This document shows positions 33,451-41,277 of a stretch of DNA of 64,000 bases, one piece after another. Below the pieces are notes generated by a model, which was given only the letters and a program-made list of their open reading frames with translations, ran no database searches and was not told the origin of the DNA. The translations under genes were made by a program, and so were the position numbers. The stretch's first letter is position 1. Each line of letters starts with the position of its first letter. The stretch is from [Leptolyngbya] sp. JSC-1 (GTDB lineage Bacteria; Cyanobacteriota; Cyanobacteriia; Elainellales; Elainellaceae): NCBI GenBank assembly GCA_000733415.1, contig KL662191.1, forward strand, positions 2,491,219-2,555,218, read 5' to 3'.

Positions 33451-36286
33451 TATCCAGCCATCCCCGCACATCAATCGCTAGCCGCTGCCCTAGCTGCAGG
33501 AACTGGCGAATCTGATCCAAACTCCAATCGGGCTTTTGGTTTGAGTTCTGCTGCCAGAGCCGGAGTTGGGGCAAGACGCGACGGTGCAAGCCTTGCAGAT
33601 AGATTTCCTGCGCTCGGTCCACCGAGAGATGCAGATGGAAGCGGTTGCTCAGCTCTAGCAAGCGGTCGATCCATTGGAGATCGGCTTCGGCAGTGCTGGG
33701 ATTGAAGTTGTGCAGCAGATGCCAGAGCGCCCGTAGAATCAGCCGTTCCAAGGTTTGTTTGATCTGGAGTGGCTTGAGCTGGCAGCGCATGTGATCTGCT
33801 TCTGCGGCGATTGCCTCCAGTTCGGCTAAATGGCTGAGACAAAGTTGGGGATTGGTGGGCGGAAAATCGCTGGTTTCCCGATCCAAAGCCTGTAAGGTAA
33901 CGATTGCGCGGTGACTAATGGCAATCTCTGCAGCGACCTGCAACTCCTGGGGCACATCCAGCCCATCTCGGTGGAAGGCGGCAATGATGCCGTAGTTGTC
34001 GCGGTAGACCTGCGTATAGAGCTGATCGAGACGAGTCAGGGTTTCCCGGCTGAGTAGGCGCATAATTTTGTGCCGCTCTTCGGCAAATAGGTCGCGCAGA
34101 CTGTAGGATTGATGGCCCAGATAGCGGGTCATCGCCAAAATCATCTGAGCCGCACTCGCCTGCTTCAGGGTGTCAAACAAGACTTCTTTCATCTGGCTAT
34201 AGGCGCGGCGTCCGCTGAAGGGCTGGATGCAGCAGTGGAAATCCCAGCCGCCCAAATGCAGCACCGCAAACACCAATATCTTACGTTCGCGGGTCATCTC
34301 TGAAGTGAGCTGGATCTGGCCGACGGCTAGAGTAAGGGTGCCTAAGCGCTGAAGCTGATAATCAAGCTGCTGCACGGCATAGCAGTACACCCGCTGCTCA
34401 GGCGCATAGGCGGTAAACAGGGAAGTCATGGCGTAGTGGGCCGCCACCTGCTCTAGGCTGATTTGGGCCGGGATCACCAACTGGCGATAGACCTCTGCGC
34501 CATTCTGAAACAGATCCACATTGCTAGGAGCCACCCCCAGCCGTTTGATAAACGCTTTCTCTAGCTGGACGCCTGCCACATCGCCTGCTAACTCTAAGGC
34601 ACGGGCTGCGTAGCGCAAAATCTGGGTGCCTTCCGGACGGGAAATTTCATCGAAAAACCAGCCGCAGCTTGTGTACATCAAGAGGGCATGGCGCTGCATC
34701 TCCAGCAGCCGCAGGGCATCGACTCGTTCGGCAGCGCTGAGTTTGTGGGATTGGTGCTGAGCCAGAAAACGATTGATGCAAGTCGGACTGCGATCCAGGA
34801 TCACCTGAATATAATGATCCCGAGCCTTCCAGGGATCCAGGAACAGCTTTTTGCCATGCTCCTCATACACTTTGCTCAACTGATCCCGCAGCCAATCCAA
34901 GCTATCGCGCAACGGTCTGCGCCACTGCTGATGCCAACTGCCGCCCCCACCACAGCCGCAATCCTCCTGCCAGCGATCAACGCCGTGGGAGCAACTCCAA
35001 GCCGTGACGGGTTTTAGTTCTACTTCCCAGGCGGGCGGATTCAGACTCAAATAATGGGCAAAGTTGGTCACGGTCCAGCCTCGCCGCGGAAATTCCTCGG
35101 TAAAAGCATAGGCCAGCGCCTTTTCGGTGCCGCCCTTGTGATGCCCAAAGGTTTCGCCATCGGTGGCGACCGCAATCAGTTGGGCCGGCTGATCCCCTCG
35201 TACCGCTTGGGCAATTCGCCCGATAAAGTGACTGGAGTTGCTCAGCACATCGCTGAAGCCCATATCCCGGGAAATCGGACCATCGTAGAAGAAAATGTCG
35301 ATGTAAGGGCAATCAGAAGAGTTTTGAGTGTTGTAGCTTGCTTCTGCGTAGCAGTATTTTGAGTGTTGAGTTGAATCAGCAGTAATGTGATCTTCTAACT
35401 GAGGACTTAAAGCTGTAGAGCTTTGCTCTTCCCGCAGGGTGAACTCAACCCTTTTTAAGTAGCAGCGGTAGGGGCGGATCGGATCAATTTGGCTGCCGCC
35501 GACTTCAGTCCAGTGGGGATCGGGGTGGTCTGCGGTGGGCAGGGGACGACAGCGCTGGGCTTGGGACGGTGCCAGAATGATGAACTTGATGCCTTCAGCG
35601 ACTAGGGCTTCCAGGGTGGCGTAATCAACGGCGGTCTCGGCTAGCCAAATCCCTTCGGGATCGCGGCCAAATCGGGATTTGAAATCGGCTTTGCCCCAGC
35701 GAATCTGGGTGTATTTGTCGCGCTCGTTGGCCAGCGGCATGATCATGTGGTTGTAGACCTGCGCGATGGCATTGCCATGACCGTTGAGGCGTTCGCAGCT
35801 TTTGCGGTCGGCTTCCAGGATGCGCTGATAGGTTTCAATGTCGTAGCGCTCTAGCCAGCTCATCAGGGTGGGGCCGATGTTGAAGCTGAGATACTCGAAG
35901 TTGTTGACGATCCCTAGCAGCTCTTCTCGGTCGTTCAGCACTCGCGCAAAGGCATTGGGACGGTAGCATTCGTGGTGAATCCGTTCATTCCAGTCATGAA
36001 AGGGAGCGGCGCTGGGCTGGCGTTCGATCGCGTTGAGATAGGGGTTTTCGCGCGGTGGTTGGTAGAAGTGGCCGTGAACCGTGACATAGACGCCGGTAGC
36101 TGCTGTCTGCTCATTTGTCTGCTCATTCCAGACTTGAGATTTCAATGTTGGAGAAACAGAGTCAACAATTTCTACTTGGGGTTCTACTTGGGGTTCTACT
36201 TGGGGATCATGGATGGCTACAGCATCCACGCCTTGAGGTAGGGGAGCAAAGATATTTGCAGACTCTGAGTTGTGGTGAGAAGTCAT
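33443..36286 (-). CDS. GH57-type glycoside hydrolase with DUF3536
   Basis: 947 residues. The catalytic barrel begins VYVTVHGHFYQPPRENPYLN (metal/substrate His motif) and contains GIWLAETAVD with the likely catalytic Glu; DUF3536 follows in the C-terminal half. Family members act on alpha-glucans (amylopullulanase/branching-type), so a role in glycogen metabolism is inferred. The ~65 N-terminal residues are disordered and carry two 12-bp-encoded repeats, QVEP x3 and NEQT x2. A short insertion with Ser/Thr (residues ~298-325) is also unusual. Confidence 0.88.
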   Translation of the reverse strand: MTSHHNSESANIFAPLPQGVDAVAIHDPQVEPQVEPQVEIVDSVSPTLKSQVWNEQTNEQTAATGVYVTVHGHFYQPPRENPYLNAIERQPSAAPFHDWNERIHHECYRPNAFARVLNDREELLGIVNNFEYLSFNIGPTLMSWLERYDIETYQRILEADRKSCERLNGHGNAIAQVYNHMIMPLANERDKYTQIRWGKADFKSRFGRDPEGIWLAETAVDYATLEALVAEGIKFIILAPSQAQRCRPLPTADHPDPHWTEVGGSQIDPIRPYRCYLKRVEFTLREEQSSTALSPQLEDHITADSTQHSKYCYAEASYNTQNSSDCPYIDIFFYDGPISRDMGFSDVLSNSSHFIGRIAQAVRGDQPAQLIAVATDGETFGHHKGGTEKALAYAFTEEFPRRGWTVTNFAHYLSLNPPAWEVELKPVTAWSCSHGVDRWQEDCGCGGGGSWHQQWRRPLRDSLDWLRDQLSKVYEEHGKKLFLDPWKARDHYIQVILDRSPTCINRFLAQHQSHKLSAAERVDALRLLEMQRHALLMYTSCGWFFDEISRPEGTQILRYAARALELAGDVAGVQLEKAFIKRLGVAPSNVDLFQNGAEVYRQLVIPAQISLEQVAAHYAMTSLFTAYAPEQRVYCYAVQQLDYQLQRLGTLTLAVGQIQLTSEMTRERKILVFAVLHLGGWDFHCCIQPFSGRRAYSQMKEVLFDTLKQASAAQMILAMTRYLGHQSYSLRDLFAEERHKIMRLLSRETLTRLDQLYTQVYRDNYGIIAAFHRDGLDVPQELQVAAEIAISHRAIVTLQALDRETSDFPPTNPQLCLSHLAELEAIAAEADHMRCQLKPLQIKQTLERLILRALWHLLHNFNPSTAEADLQWIDRLLELSNRFHLHLSVDRAQEIYLQGLHRRVLPQLRLWQQNSNQKPDWSLDQIRQFLQLGQRLAIDVRGWLDKF
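36104..36127. repeat. 12-bp tandem repeat TGTCTGCTCATT x2 (coding)
   Basis: Two exact units; on the coding strand they give NEQT twice near residue 55 of the GH57 protein. Confidence 0.95.
36171..36206. repeat. 12-bp tandem repeat TCTACTTGGGGT x3 (coding)
   Basis: Three units, the last ending in A. On the coding strand they give the repeated QVEP near residue 30 of the GH57 protein. Only 43 bp separate this from another 12-bp array in the same gene. Confidence 0.95.
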
Positions 36287-36368
36287 GAATGTTTGTCCAA
36301 GTGCAAAAATGGAAATGATAGGCAGAGAAATGGCAGGCAGAAGGTATTAAGCCTGCAAGGCAAGAATG

Positions 36369-36404
36369 ACAATTAAGGAATTGATCACAATTAAGGAATT
36401 GATC
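36369..36404. repeat. 18-bp tandem repeat x2
   Basis: ACAATTAAGGAATTGATC occurs twice head to tail, followed by ACAAAT. Located 80-120 bases upstream of the GH57 start, so possibly in its promoter or leader. Confidence 0.95.
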
Positions 36405-36581
36405 ACAAATCAATATTTAAGCAAAACTGATACAGTATATTACAACCCATAGAGAAGAACCGTGGAAACTGCATAAAAAGGTGTAGCCCTTGAGCTGATT
36501 GATTCTGCGCAGCAGCCAAAGAGCACTTTTAATGTTGTAAAACTTTGGCAAATCTTCCAAATCTGGTAGATAGATTTTCTA

Positions 36582-36605
36582 ACTGGTTCTTCTACTGGTT
36601 CTTCT
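36582..36605. repeat. 12-bp tandem repeat ACTGGTTCTTCT x2
   Basis: Two exact units in non-coding DNA, with further diverged partial copies (ACTGGTTCATG) downstream at 36617. Confidence 0.9.
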
Positions 36606-37246
36606 ATCTGATTCTGCTAACTGGTTCATGAAAATCAGATGGGTGAGAGCCAGAAAACGGTTGACTGATGTTTCTTGATGTTTCTTATGGAGAGGGACAA
36701 ATTCATCATTCCCAAAGCTGTAAAACGCATGTTGCCTTCTCCAGCCTGATGCTTCGCTTATAGTCCTCATTGATCTTAAACTAAACAACTCCTTCTGCTT
36801 GCGGATTAACGATTTACAACAAGAAGTATCGAAACTTTATTTTTTGCAATAAGCAATCTTGATTCGCTTATCCGAGCCTTTGAATGGATCATGCATCGGC
36901 TATCAGCGTTTTGATCTCAGTCTTTGGGGATCAACAGTGAGTACCACAGACCGAATGAATTGAATCTTTCTATAGACACAATTGATTTACACATAACTAA
37001 ATTTCTATAGACGCCATAGCCTAGAATCCGCATCTTGATCCGGATTGGATGTTCTCTACTTCTTCGTGTGAAGAAGCCGTGAAGAATGCCTCGATTTAAT
37101 TTCTCAAACAAGAACTCAAACAACTGTTTTTTATGCTGGACTACAACTCAGTGTTTTAGCCTACAGCGAGTTCGATCGCTACAGCGTCTGTATTGGGTTT
37201 GTATAAAAATGTTCTTTATAGAAGCATAATGAGGTCGTGAGTTTCC

Positions 37247-37558
37247 ATGTCTCAAGTTAGCGCACCATTGAATAACTTAGCAGGATTGATTTCAGCCACC
37301 AAGGAGCAGGTTTCTTCTGATTTAGTGGATGAAACAGTGATTCTCAACTTGAAATCTGGTGTCTATTTTGGACTGAATGAAGTTGGTACCACTATTTGGA
37401 ACCTAATTCAACAACCGCGAACACTTCAGTCTATTCATACATCTCTTCTGTCGGAATATGATGTTGATTCCGAGCAATGTATGCAAGATTTGACTGCCAT
37501 CCTGCACGCTTTACAAGCTGCTGAACTAATTGAAATCACTCATGCAGACGTTGAATAA
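37247..37558 (+). CDS. Lasso peptide B1 protein (RiPP recognition element, PqqD-like)
   Basis: 103 residues with the PqqD/RRE fold: SSDLVDETVILNLKSGVYFG (strands) then LNEVGTTIWNLIQQP and three helices to the end. In split lasso systems B1 binds the precursor leader and delivers it to the B2 protease. It is first in the locus; its last 17 bases overlap the B2 gene, indicating coupled translation. Start ATG follows GAGGTCGTGAG. This is an assignment by fold and context, and the context is strong. Confidence 0.92.
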   Translation: MSQVSAPLNNLAGLISATKEQVSSDLVDETVILNLKSGVYFGLNEVGTTIWNLIQQPRTLQSIHTSLLSEYDVDSEQCMQDLTAILHALQAAELIEITHADVE

Positions 37559-37979
37559 AGTCCTCCAGCTCAGTCCTGCCGAGCGGTGGCTGCTGTTTGA
37601 GACGCTAGTTTTACTGAATCTGATCCGATTGGGACTTGTATTTGTACCATTTCAACAACTGCGTCGGTTGCTTGCAAGGGGCGTGGCTCGATCAGATCAA
37701 TTGATGCACCGGGTTTCTCCAGAGCACATTGCTTGGGCGGTAAATGCCGTTTGTTCTCGCATACCCAATAAGGCAAAGTGCCTAGCGCAGGCATTAGCTA
37801 CTCAGGGATTGCTGTCTCGCTATGGCTATACCTCTGAGCTTCGGATTGGAGTGGCAAAAGATTGTTTTGGCAAGTTAGCTGCCCATGCCTGGGTTGAATA
37901 TCAGGGGCGAGTTGTCATCGGTGGACTACCCAATCTGGAAACCTTTACACCTCTGCCAGCCCTGGAGTTAGACCCATGA
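37542..37979 (+). CDS. Lasso peptide B2 protein (transglutaminase-like leader protease)
   Basis: 145 residues from the ATG at 37542; a TTG at 37530 is less likely. Papain/transglutaminase-like protease that cuts off the leader after ATP-independent unfolding by the machinery. Catalytic Cys80 lies in KCLAQALATQGLL and His115 in AAHAWVEYQGRVVIGG; the third (Asp) residue is not obvious, with an Asn in NLETF as a candidate. The hydrophobic N-terminal helix (LFETLVLLNLIRLGLVF) is usual for B2. Overlaps B1 by 17 and the cyclase by 4 bases. Confidence 0.92.
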   Translation: MQTLNKVLQLSPAERWLLFETLVLLNLIRLGLVFVPFQQLRRLLARGVARSDQLMHRVSPEHIAWAVNAVCSRIPNKAKCLAQALATQGLLSRYGYTSELRIGVAKDCFGKLAAHAWVEYQGRVVIGGLPNLETFTPLPALELDP

Positions 37980-39901
37980 GCGGAATCGCAGGAATTTACT
38001 ATCTAGACGGACAGCCTGTCCAGCATAGTGAGCTAGCGCGAATGACGGATGTTCTGTCCCATCGAGGGCCAGACGGAGCAGAGATTTGGTGTGGCGGGTC
38101 AGTCGGGTTAGGGCACCGGATGCTGTGGACCACGCCCGAGTCATTGCTAGAGAAGTTACCGCTAGTGAAAGGAAATCTTACCCTTACTGCGGATGCTCGG
38201 ATTGACAACCGAGAGGAATTGATTCCGGCATTGGGTTTTGCAGACTATCCAGCAGACAAGGTAACGGACAGCGATCTGATCCTGGCAGCCTACGAGAAGT
38301 GGGGAACACAGTGCCCCGAGAAACTGCTAGGCGACTTTGCCTTTGTGATTTGGGATGGTCGAAACCAGCAGCTTTTTTGCGCTCGGGACCACTTTGGGGT
38401 TAAGCCGCTCTACTACTACCATCAGTCGGGCAAACTGTTTGCCTTCGCCTCCGAAATTAAGGCGTTGCTAGCTCTATCGGACGTGCTGTGCCAGATCAAC
38501 GAAGTTAGGATAGCCGATTACCTCCTGCAACGTTACGAAGACAAAGCCAGTACGTTTTATCACCATATCTATCGTTGTGTGCCTGCTCACAGTCTGCGCG
38601 TTACGGCTGAGCAATTGTCGCTTCACCCCTATTGGCAACTCGATCCGCATCGAGAATTGCGTTTGTCCTCGGATGAAGAGTACGCTGCCGCCTATCGAGA
38701 AATCTTTACCGAAGCCGTGCGCTGTCGGCTGCGCAGTGCCTTTCCAATTGGCTCGATGCTCAGCGGTGGCTTAGATTCCTCATCTATTGTCTGTACTGCT
38801 CACTCTCTGTGGGATGTAACTAGAGGGGATTCTCTCAAAACTTTTTCGGCCATCTTTGATACGGTTCCTGAAAGTGATGAACGGTTCTACATTCGGGCTG
38901 TGTTAGAACAAGGGAATTTTGAACCTCACTACATTCATGGCGATCAGCTTAGTTGTTTTGACAGCATTACACTCACTTTACCTTGGCAAGATGAACCGTT
39001 TGATGCACCAAATTCTTTAATCAATCTCGAAACTTGGCGCATTGCTCAACAGCAGGGAGTTCGCGTCTTGCTTGATGGATTGATGGGAGACAATGTTATC
39101 TCGCACGGATACGCTTATCTGAATGAACTGGCCCGTACAGGACGTTGGCTTACACTAGCTACTGAAATCCGAGCATTGGCGAAGCAACGCAACCGCTCAC
39201 ATTGGGCACCTCTACGGCGCTTTATTTGGAATGACGGCGTTAAATCTAATATTCCTCCTGCTCTACGACAACGCTGGCGACAATTGCGGGGATACCAGGA
39301 GCCTGTTTGGAAACCAGATCCACTGCTAAATCCTGAATTTACTCGGCAAGTTGGACTGAAAGAGAGAGTTCAAGAATTTGCTGCTGGCGAATGGCGAACT
39401 GAGCGGGAAAACCACCACCAAGAACTCAACAGTGGTTTTGTACCGCTGTCTATGGAAATGTTCAACAAAGGAGTTTCTGCTTATGCCATTGAAGCTCGCT
39501 TGCCATTTACCGATCGTCGTTTAGTGGAATTTTGCTTAGCAGTTCCAGCGAACCAAAAACTGCATCGGGGCTGGAGCCGTATGATTGCCCGTCGTGCAAT
39601 GGAAAACTGCCTACCAAGAGCAATTCAATGGCGGCATGACAAAGGCGACCTCGGCGTCAATTTGATTCGAAGAATATTAACAGAACAAAGCAAATTTGAA
39701 GAGTTCATTCAAAACTTTCCCGCGGAACTTGAAGAGTACGTAGACATATTCACTCTCCGAAAAATCAGCCAGCAGTTCTTCTCTGAAGGTGAACAATACT
39801 CGGCAGATAAAATTCACCAGCTGCTCCTAGTTATGACCTTGGCTCAATGGCTGAAGTATGTCAAAGATTCCTCAGCTCGCGAAGCAGCGTTTTTATCGTG
39901 A
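37976..39901 (+). CDS. Lasso peptide macrolactam cyclase (asparagine-synthase-like)
   Basis: 641 residues. AMP-activates the ring Asp/Glu side chain and joins it to the core N-terminus. The N-terminal Ntn glutaminase-like domain begins MSGIAGIYYLDG: the catalytic Cys2 of true asparagine synthetases is Ser, as in many lasso cyclases, so glutamine is not used. The synthetase domain has the pyrophosphate loop SMLSGGLDSSSIV (near residue 262). Length 600-650 is typical. ATGA overlap with B2. The precursor gene follows after 85 bases, behind a strong but orphan AAAGGAGGTGA. Confidence 0.95.
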   Translation: MSGIAGIYYLDGQPVQHSELARMTDVLSHRGPDGAEIWCGGSVGLGHRMLWTTPESLLEKLPLVKGNLTLTADARIDNREELIPALGFADYPADKVTDSDLILAAYEKWGTQCPEKLLGDFAFVIWDGRNQQLFCARDHFGVKPLYYYHQSGKLFAFASEIKALLALSDVLCQINEVRIADYLLQRYEDKASTFYHHIYRCVPAHSLRVTAEQLSLHPYWQLDPHRELRLSSDEEYAAAYREIFTEAVRCRLRSAFPIGSMLSGGLDSSSIVCTAHSLWDVTRGDSLKTFSAIFDTVPESDERFYIRAVLEQGNFEPHYIHGDQLSCFDSITLTLPWQDEPFDAPNSLINLETWRIAQQQGVRVLLDGLMGDNVISHGYAYLNELARTGRWLTLATEIRALAKQRNRSHWAPLRRFIWNDGVKSNIPPALRQRWRQLRGYQEPVWKPDPLLNPEFTRQVGLKERVQEFAAGEWRTERENHHQELNSGFVPLSMEMFNKGVSAYAIEARLPFTDRRLVEFCLAVPANQKLHRGWSRMIARRAMENCLPRAIQWRHDKGDLGVNLIRRILTEQSKFEEFIQNFPAELEEYVDIFTLRKISQQFFSEGEQYSADKIHQLLLVMTLAQWLKYVKDSSAREAAFLS

Positions 39902-39986
39902 AAAGGAGGTGAAAAATTGATTAATGTCCATTAATGTAGTCCGTTGAACTTCCAGTAGTACACTTCTACAATGGTGAGGTAATACA

Positions 39987-40148
39987 ATGCAGAAGAAGCG
40001 CTATGTTAAGCCTGAACTAACCGTGCATGGTGACGTTGAAAAGATCACCCAAGGTTCAGGATTTGGGATCAAAGATGTTTTTGTTTATGGACTAGCTGAT
40101 CCAATTGGAAATTGCGGAGGTGATTCCTGTAATGTTGGCAGCCGATAA
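39987..40148 (+). CDS. Lasso peptide precursor (53 aa)
   Basis: MQKKRYVKPELTVHGDVEKI then TQ is the leader: Y6-x2-P9-x-L11-x3-G15-x5-T21-x is the precise lasso leader signature, with Thr at the penultimate leader position. The predicted core begins Gly23: GSGFGIKD closes an 8-residue ring (Gly1 to Asp8, the only acid at 7-9), followed by VFVYGLADPIGNCGG and DSCNVGSR. The core is 31 residues with Cys21 and Cys26 in the tail, so a tail disulfide is possible. In-frame TGA at 39975-39977 fixes the ATG, preceded by GTGAGG. Located between cyclase and kinase. Confidence 0.93.
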   Translation: MQKKRYVKPELTVHGDVEKITQGSGFGIKDVFVYGLADPIGNCGGDSCNVGSR

Positions 40149-40273
40149 ATATCCTCCAATCAATTTGTTGATAATCCTCGGTTGCTGTCCTGGATTGTTG
40201 ACAGATAATTTGTTTCTCGAAAGGAGAGGTTTTTGAAAGTTTAGTTGGATTCTCAGCTAAACCTGTGTAAATG

Positions 40274-40312
40274 TCCCTGTTGAATCACTCTAACATTTTG
40301 GTTCAACAGGGA
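40274..40312 (+). terminator. Stem-loop after the precursor gene
   Basis: TCCCTGTTGAA and TTCAACAGGGA form a perfect 11-bp stem with a 17-base loop, followed by TCTTTAG (weak T content). A partial terminator or 3'-stabilising hairpin here would let precursor mRNA outnumber the downstream kinase and transporter messages. Confidence 0.6.
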
Positions 40313-40359
40313 TCTTTAGAAGAGCTTAGGCTTTTCAACATTCCTAATACCATAAAAGC

Positions 40360-41265
40360 ATGTTTTCCTATACCGCTTACGGTTTGAATATTGCGTCCTA
40401 TCTTCCTTTGCCGGAACTAACAGTATATGGAGGAGAGGCAGCTGTTACGATTCAACCCGGACCTGTGCAACATCCTGCCAATGCGGTTCGATCGGAACAA
40501 TGTATTTGGGCGTCAAAGACCGAAGCCATCTTCCATTGGCATGACATCGGCACTTTTCTAGTCCGGGAAGGACGGGAAATTATTGTTGATGCCATTCGCG
40601 AAGTCAATCCCGATGTCCTGCGCCTGTTTCTGTTGGGGTCAGCCCTGGGAACCTTACTGCATCAGCGGGGCTTATTGGTGCTGCACGGCAGTGTGGTAGC
40701 TAAGGCGGGGAGTGCCCTTGCTTTTCTAGGGGAGAGTGGCTGGGGCAAATCCACCATGGTGGCAGCACTGTGCAAGCAGGGATATCGTCTAGTTGCCGAT
40801 GATGTGCTGGCGATCGGGTTTGATGACAGCAATCACCCTATCGTTTTTCCTGGCTCGCCCCAGGTGAAATTGTGGGCAGATGCCGTAACTTCTCTAGGAG
40901 ACGACCCTGCTGCCCTGTCGAGAATTCGTCCTGAGGTTGAGAAATACGCGCGGCGATTCGAGCAGGGATTCTCGACCGAGCCTCAGCGACTCGCTCGTCT
41001 GTACATTCTGGGCGTTGGTGCTGCGCCTGAAATCGAACCAATTGCGGCTCAAATCGCATTCAAGGAGCTGATTTTCCATTCCTACGCCGTGCCGTTTTTG
41101 GGCAGCGCGTTTTCCAATCCGAGCCACTTCCAGCAAGCTGCCCACTTGATCAACGCTATCCCCATTGCGCGTCTGAAACGCCATCGCTCGCTGCTGGCAT
41201 TGCCGGAGATTGTGCAGCTGGTTGCAGCCGATGGTGCTGGTCATGCCCAGCGGGTTGCTGTTTAA
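40360..41265 (+). CDS. HPr-kinase-like lasso precursor kinase
   Basis: 301 residues. The C-terminal HPr kinase fold has LLVLHGSVVAKAGSALAFLG then the P-loop GESGWGKST (residues ~125-133) and LVADDVLAI with paired Asp as in HPrK/PadeK/ThcoK kinases. Those lasso-cluster kinases phosphorylate a Ser at the precursor C-terminus. The precursor here ends Gly-Ser-Arg, a fitting target. The N-terminal ~90 residues (MFSYTAYGLNIASYLPLPEL) are the usual extra domain. The exporter gene starts 12 bases after its stop. Confidence 0.88.
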   Translation: MFSYTAYGLNIASYLPLPELTVYGGEAAVTIQPGPVQHPANAVRSEQCIWASKTEAIFHWHDIGTFLVREGREIIVDAIREVNPDVLRLFLLGSALGTLLHQRGLLVLHGSVVAKAGSALAFLGESGWGKSTMVAALCKQGYRLVADDVLAIGFDDSNHPIVFPGSPQVKLWADAVTSLGDDPAALSRIRPEVEKYARRFEQGFSTEPQRLARLYILGVGAAPEIEPIAAQIAFKELIFHSYAVPFLGSAFSNPSHFQQAAHLINAIPIARLKRHRSLLALPEIVQLVAADGAGHAQRVAV

Positions 41266-41277
41266 CACCGAAGATCC

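Larger units (their letters stand above)
36287..37246. other. Gene-free leader of the lasso-peptide locus
   Basis: About 960 bases without a supported gene, AT-rich. Contains an exact 18-bp tandem repeat (36369-36404) and a 12-bp tandem repeat (36582-36605). The sequence near 37200-37230 (TGTATAAAAATGTTC...TTTATAG) is a plausible promoter zone for the cluster, but no exact -35/-10 pair can be defended. Short minus-strand frames here show no family features. Confidence 0.5.

Noticed and set aside
36579..37123. Minus-strand frames (e.g. FYSFGNDEFVPLHKKHQE; FNSFGLWYSLLIPKD)
   Set aside because: Possibly old coding fossils, but neither shows a recognisable family or ribosome site.
39917..39934. 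TTG-started mini-peptide after a strong Shine-Dalgarno
   Set aside because: Only five codons; kept as an orphan ribosome site and not as a gene.
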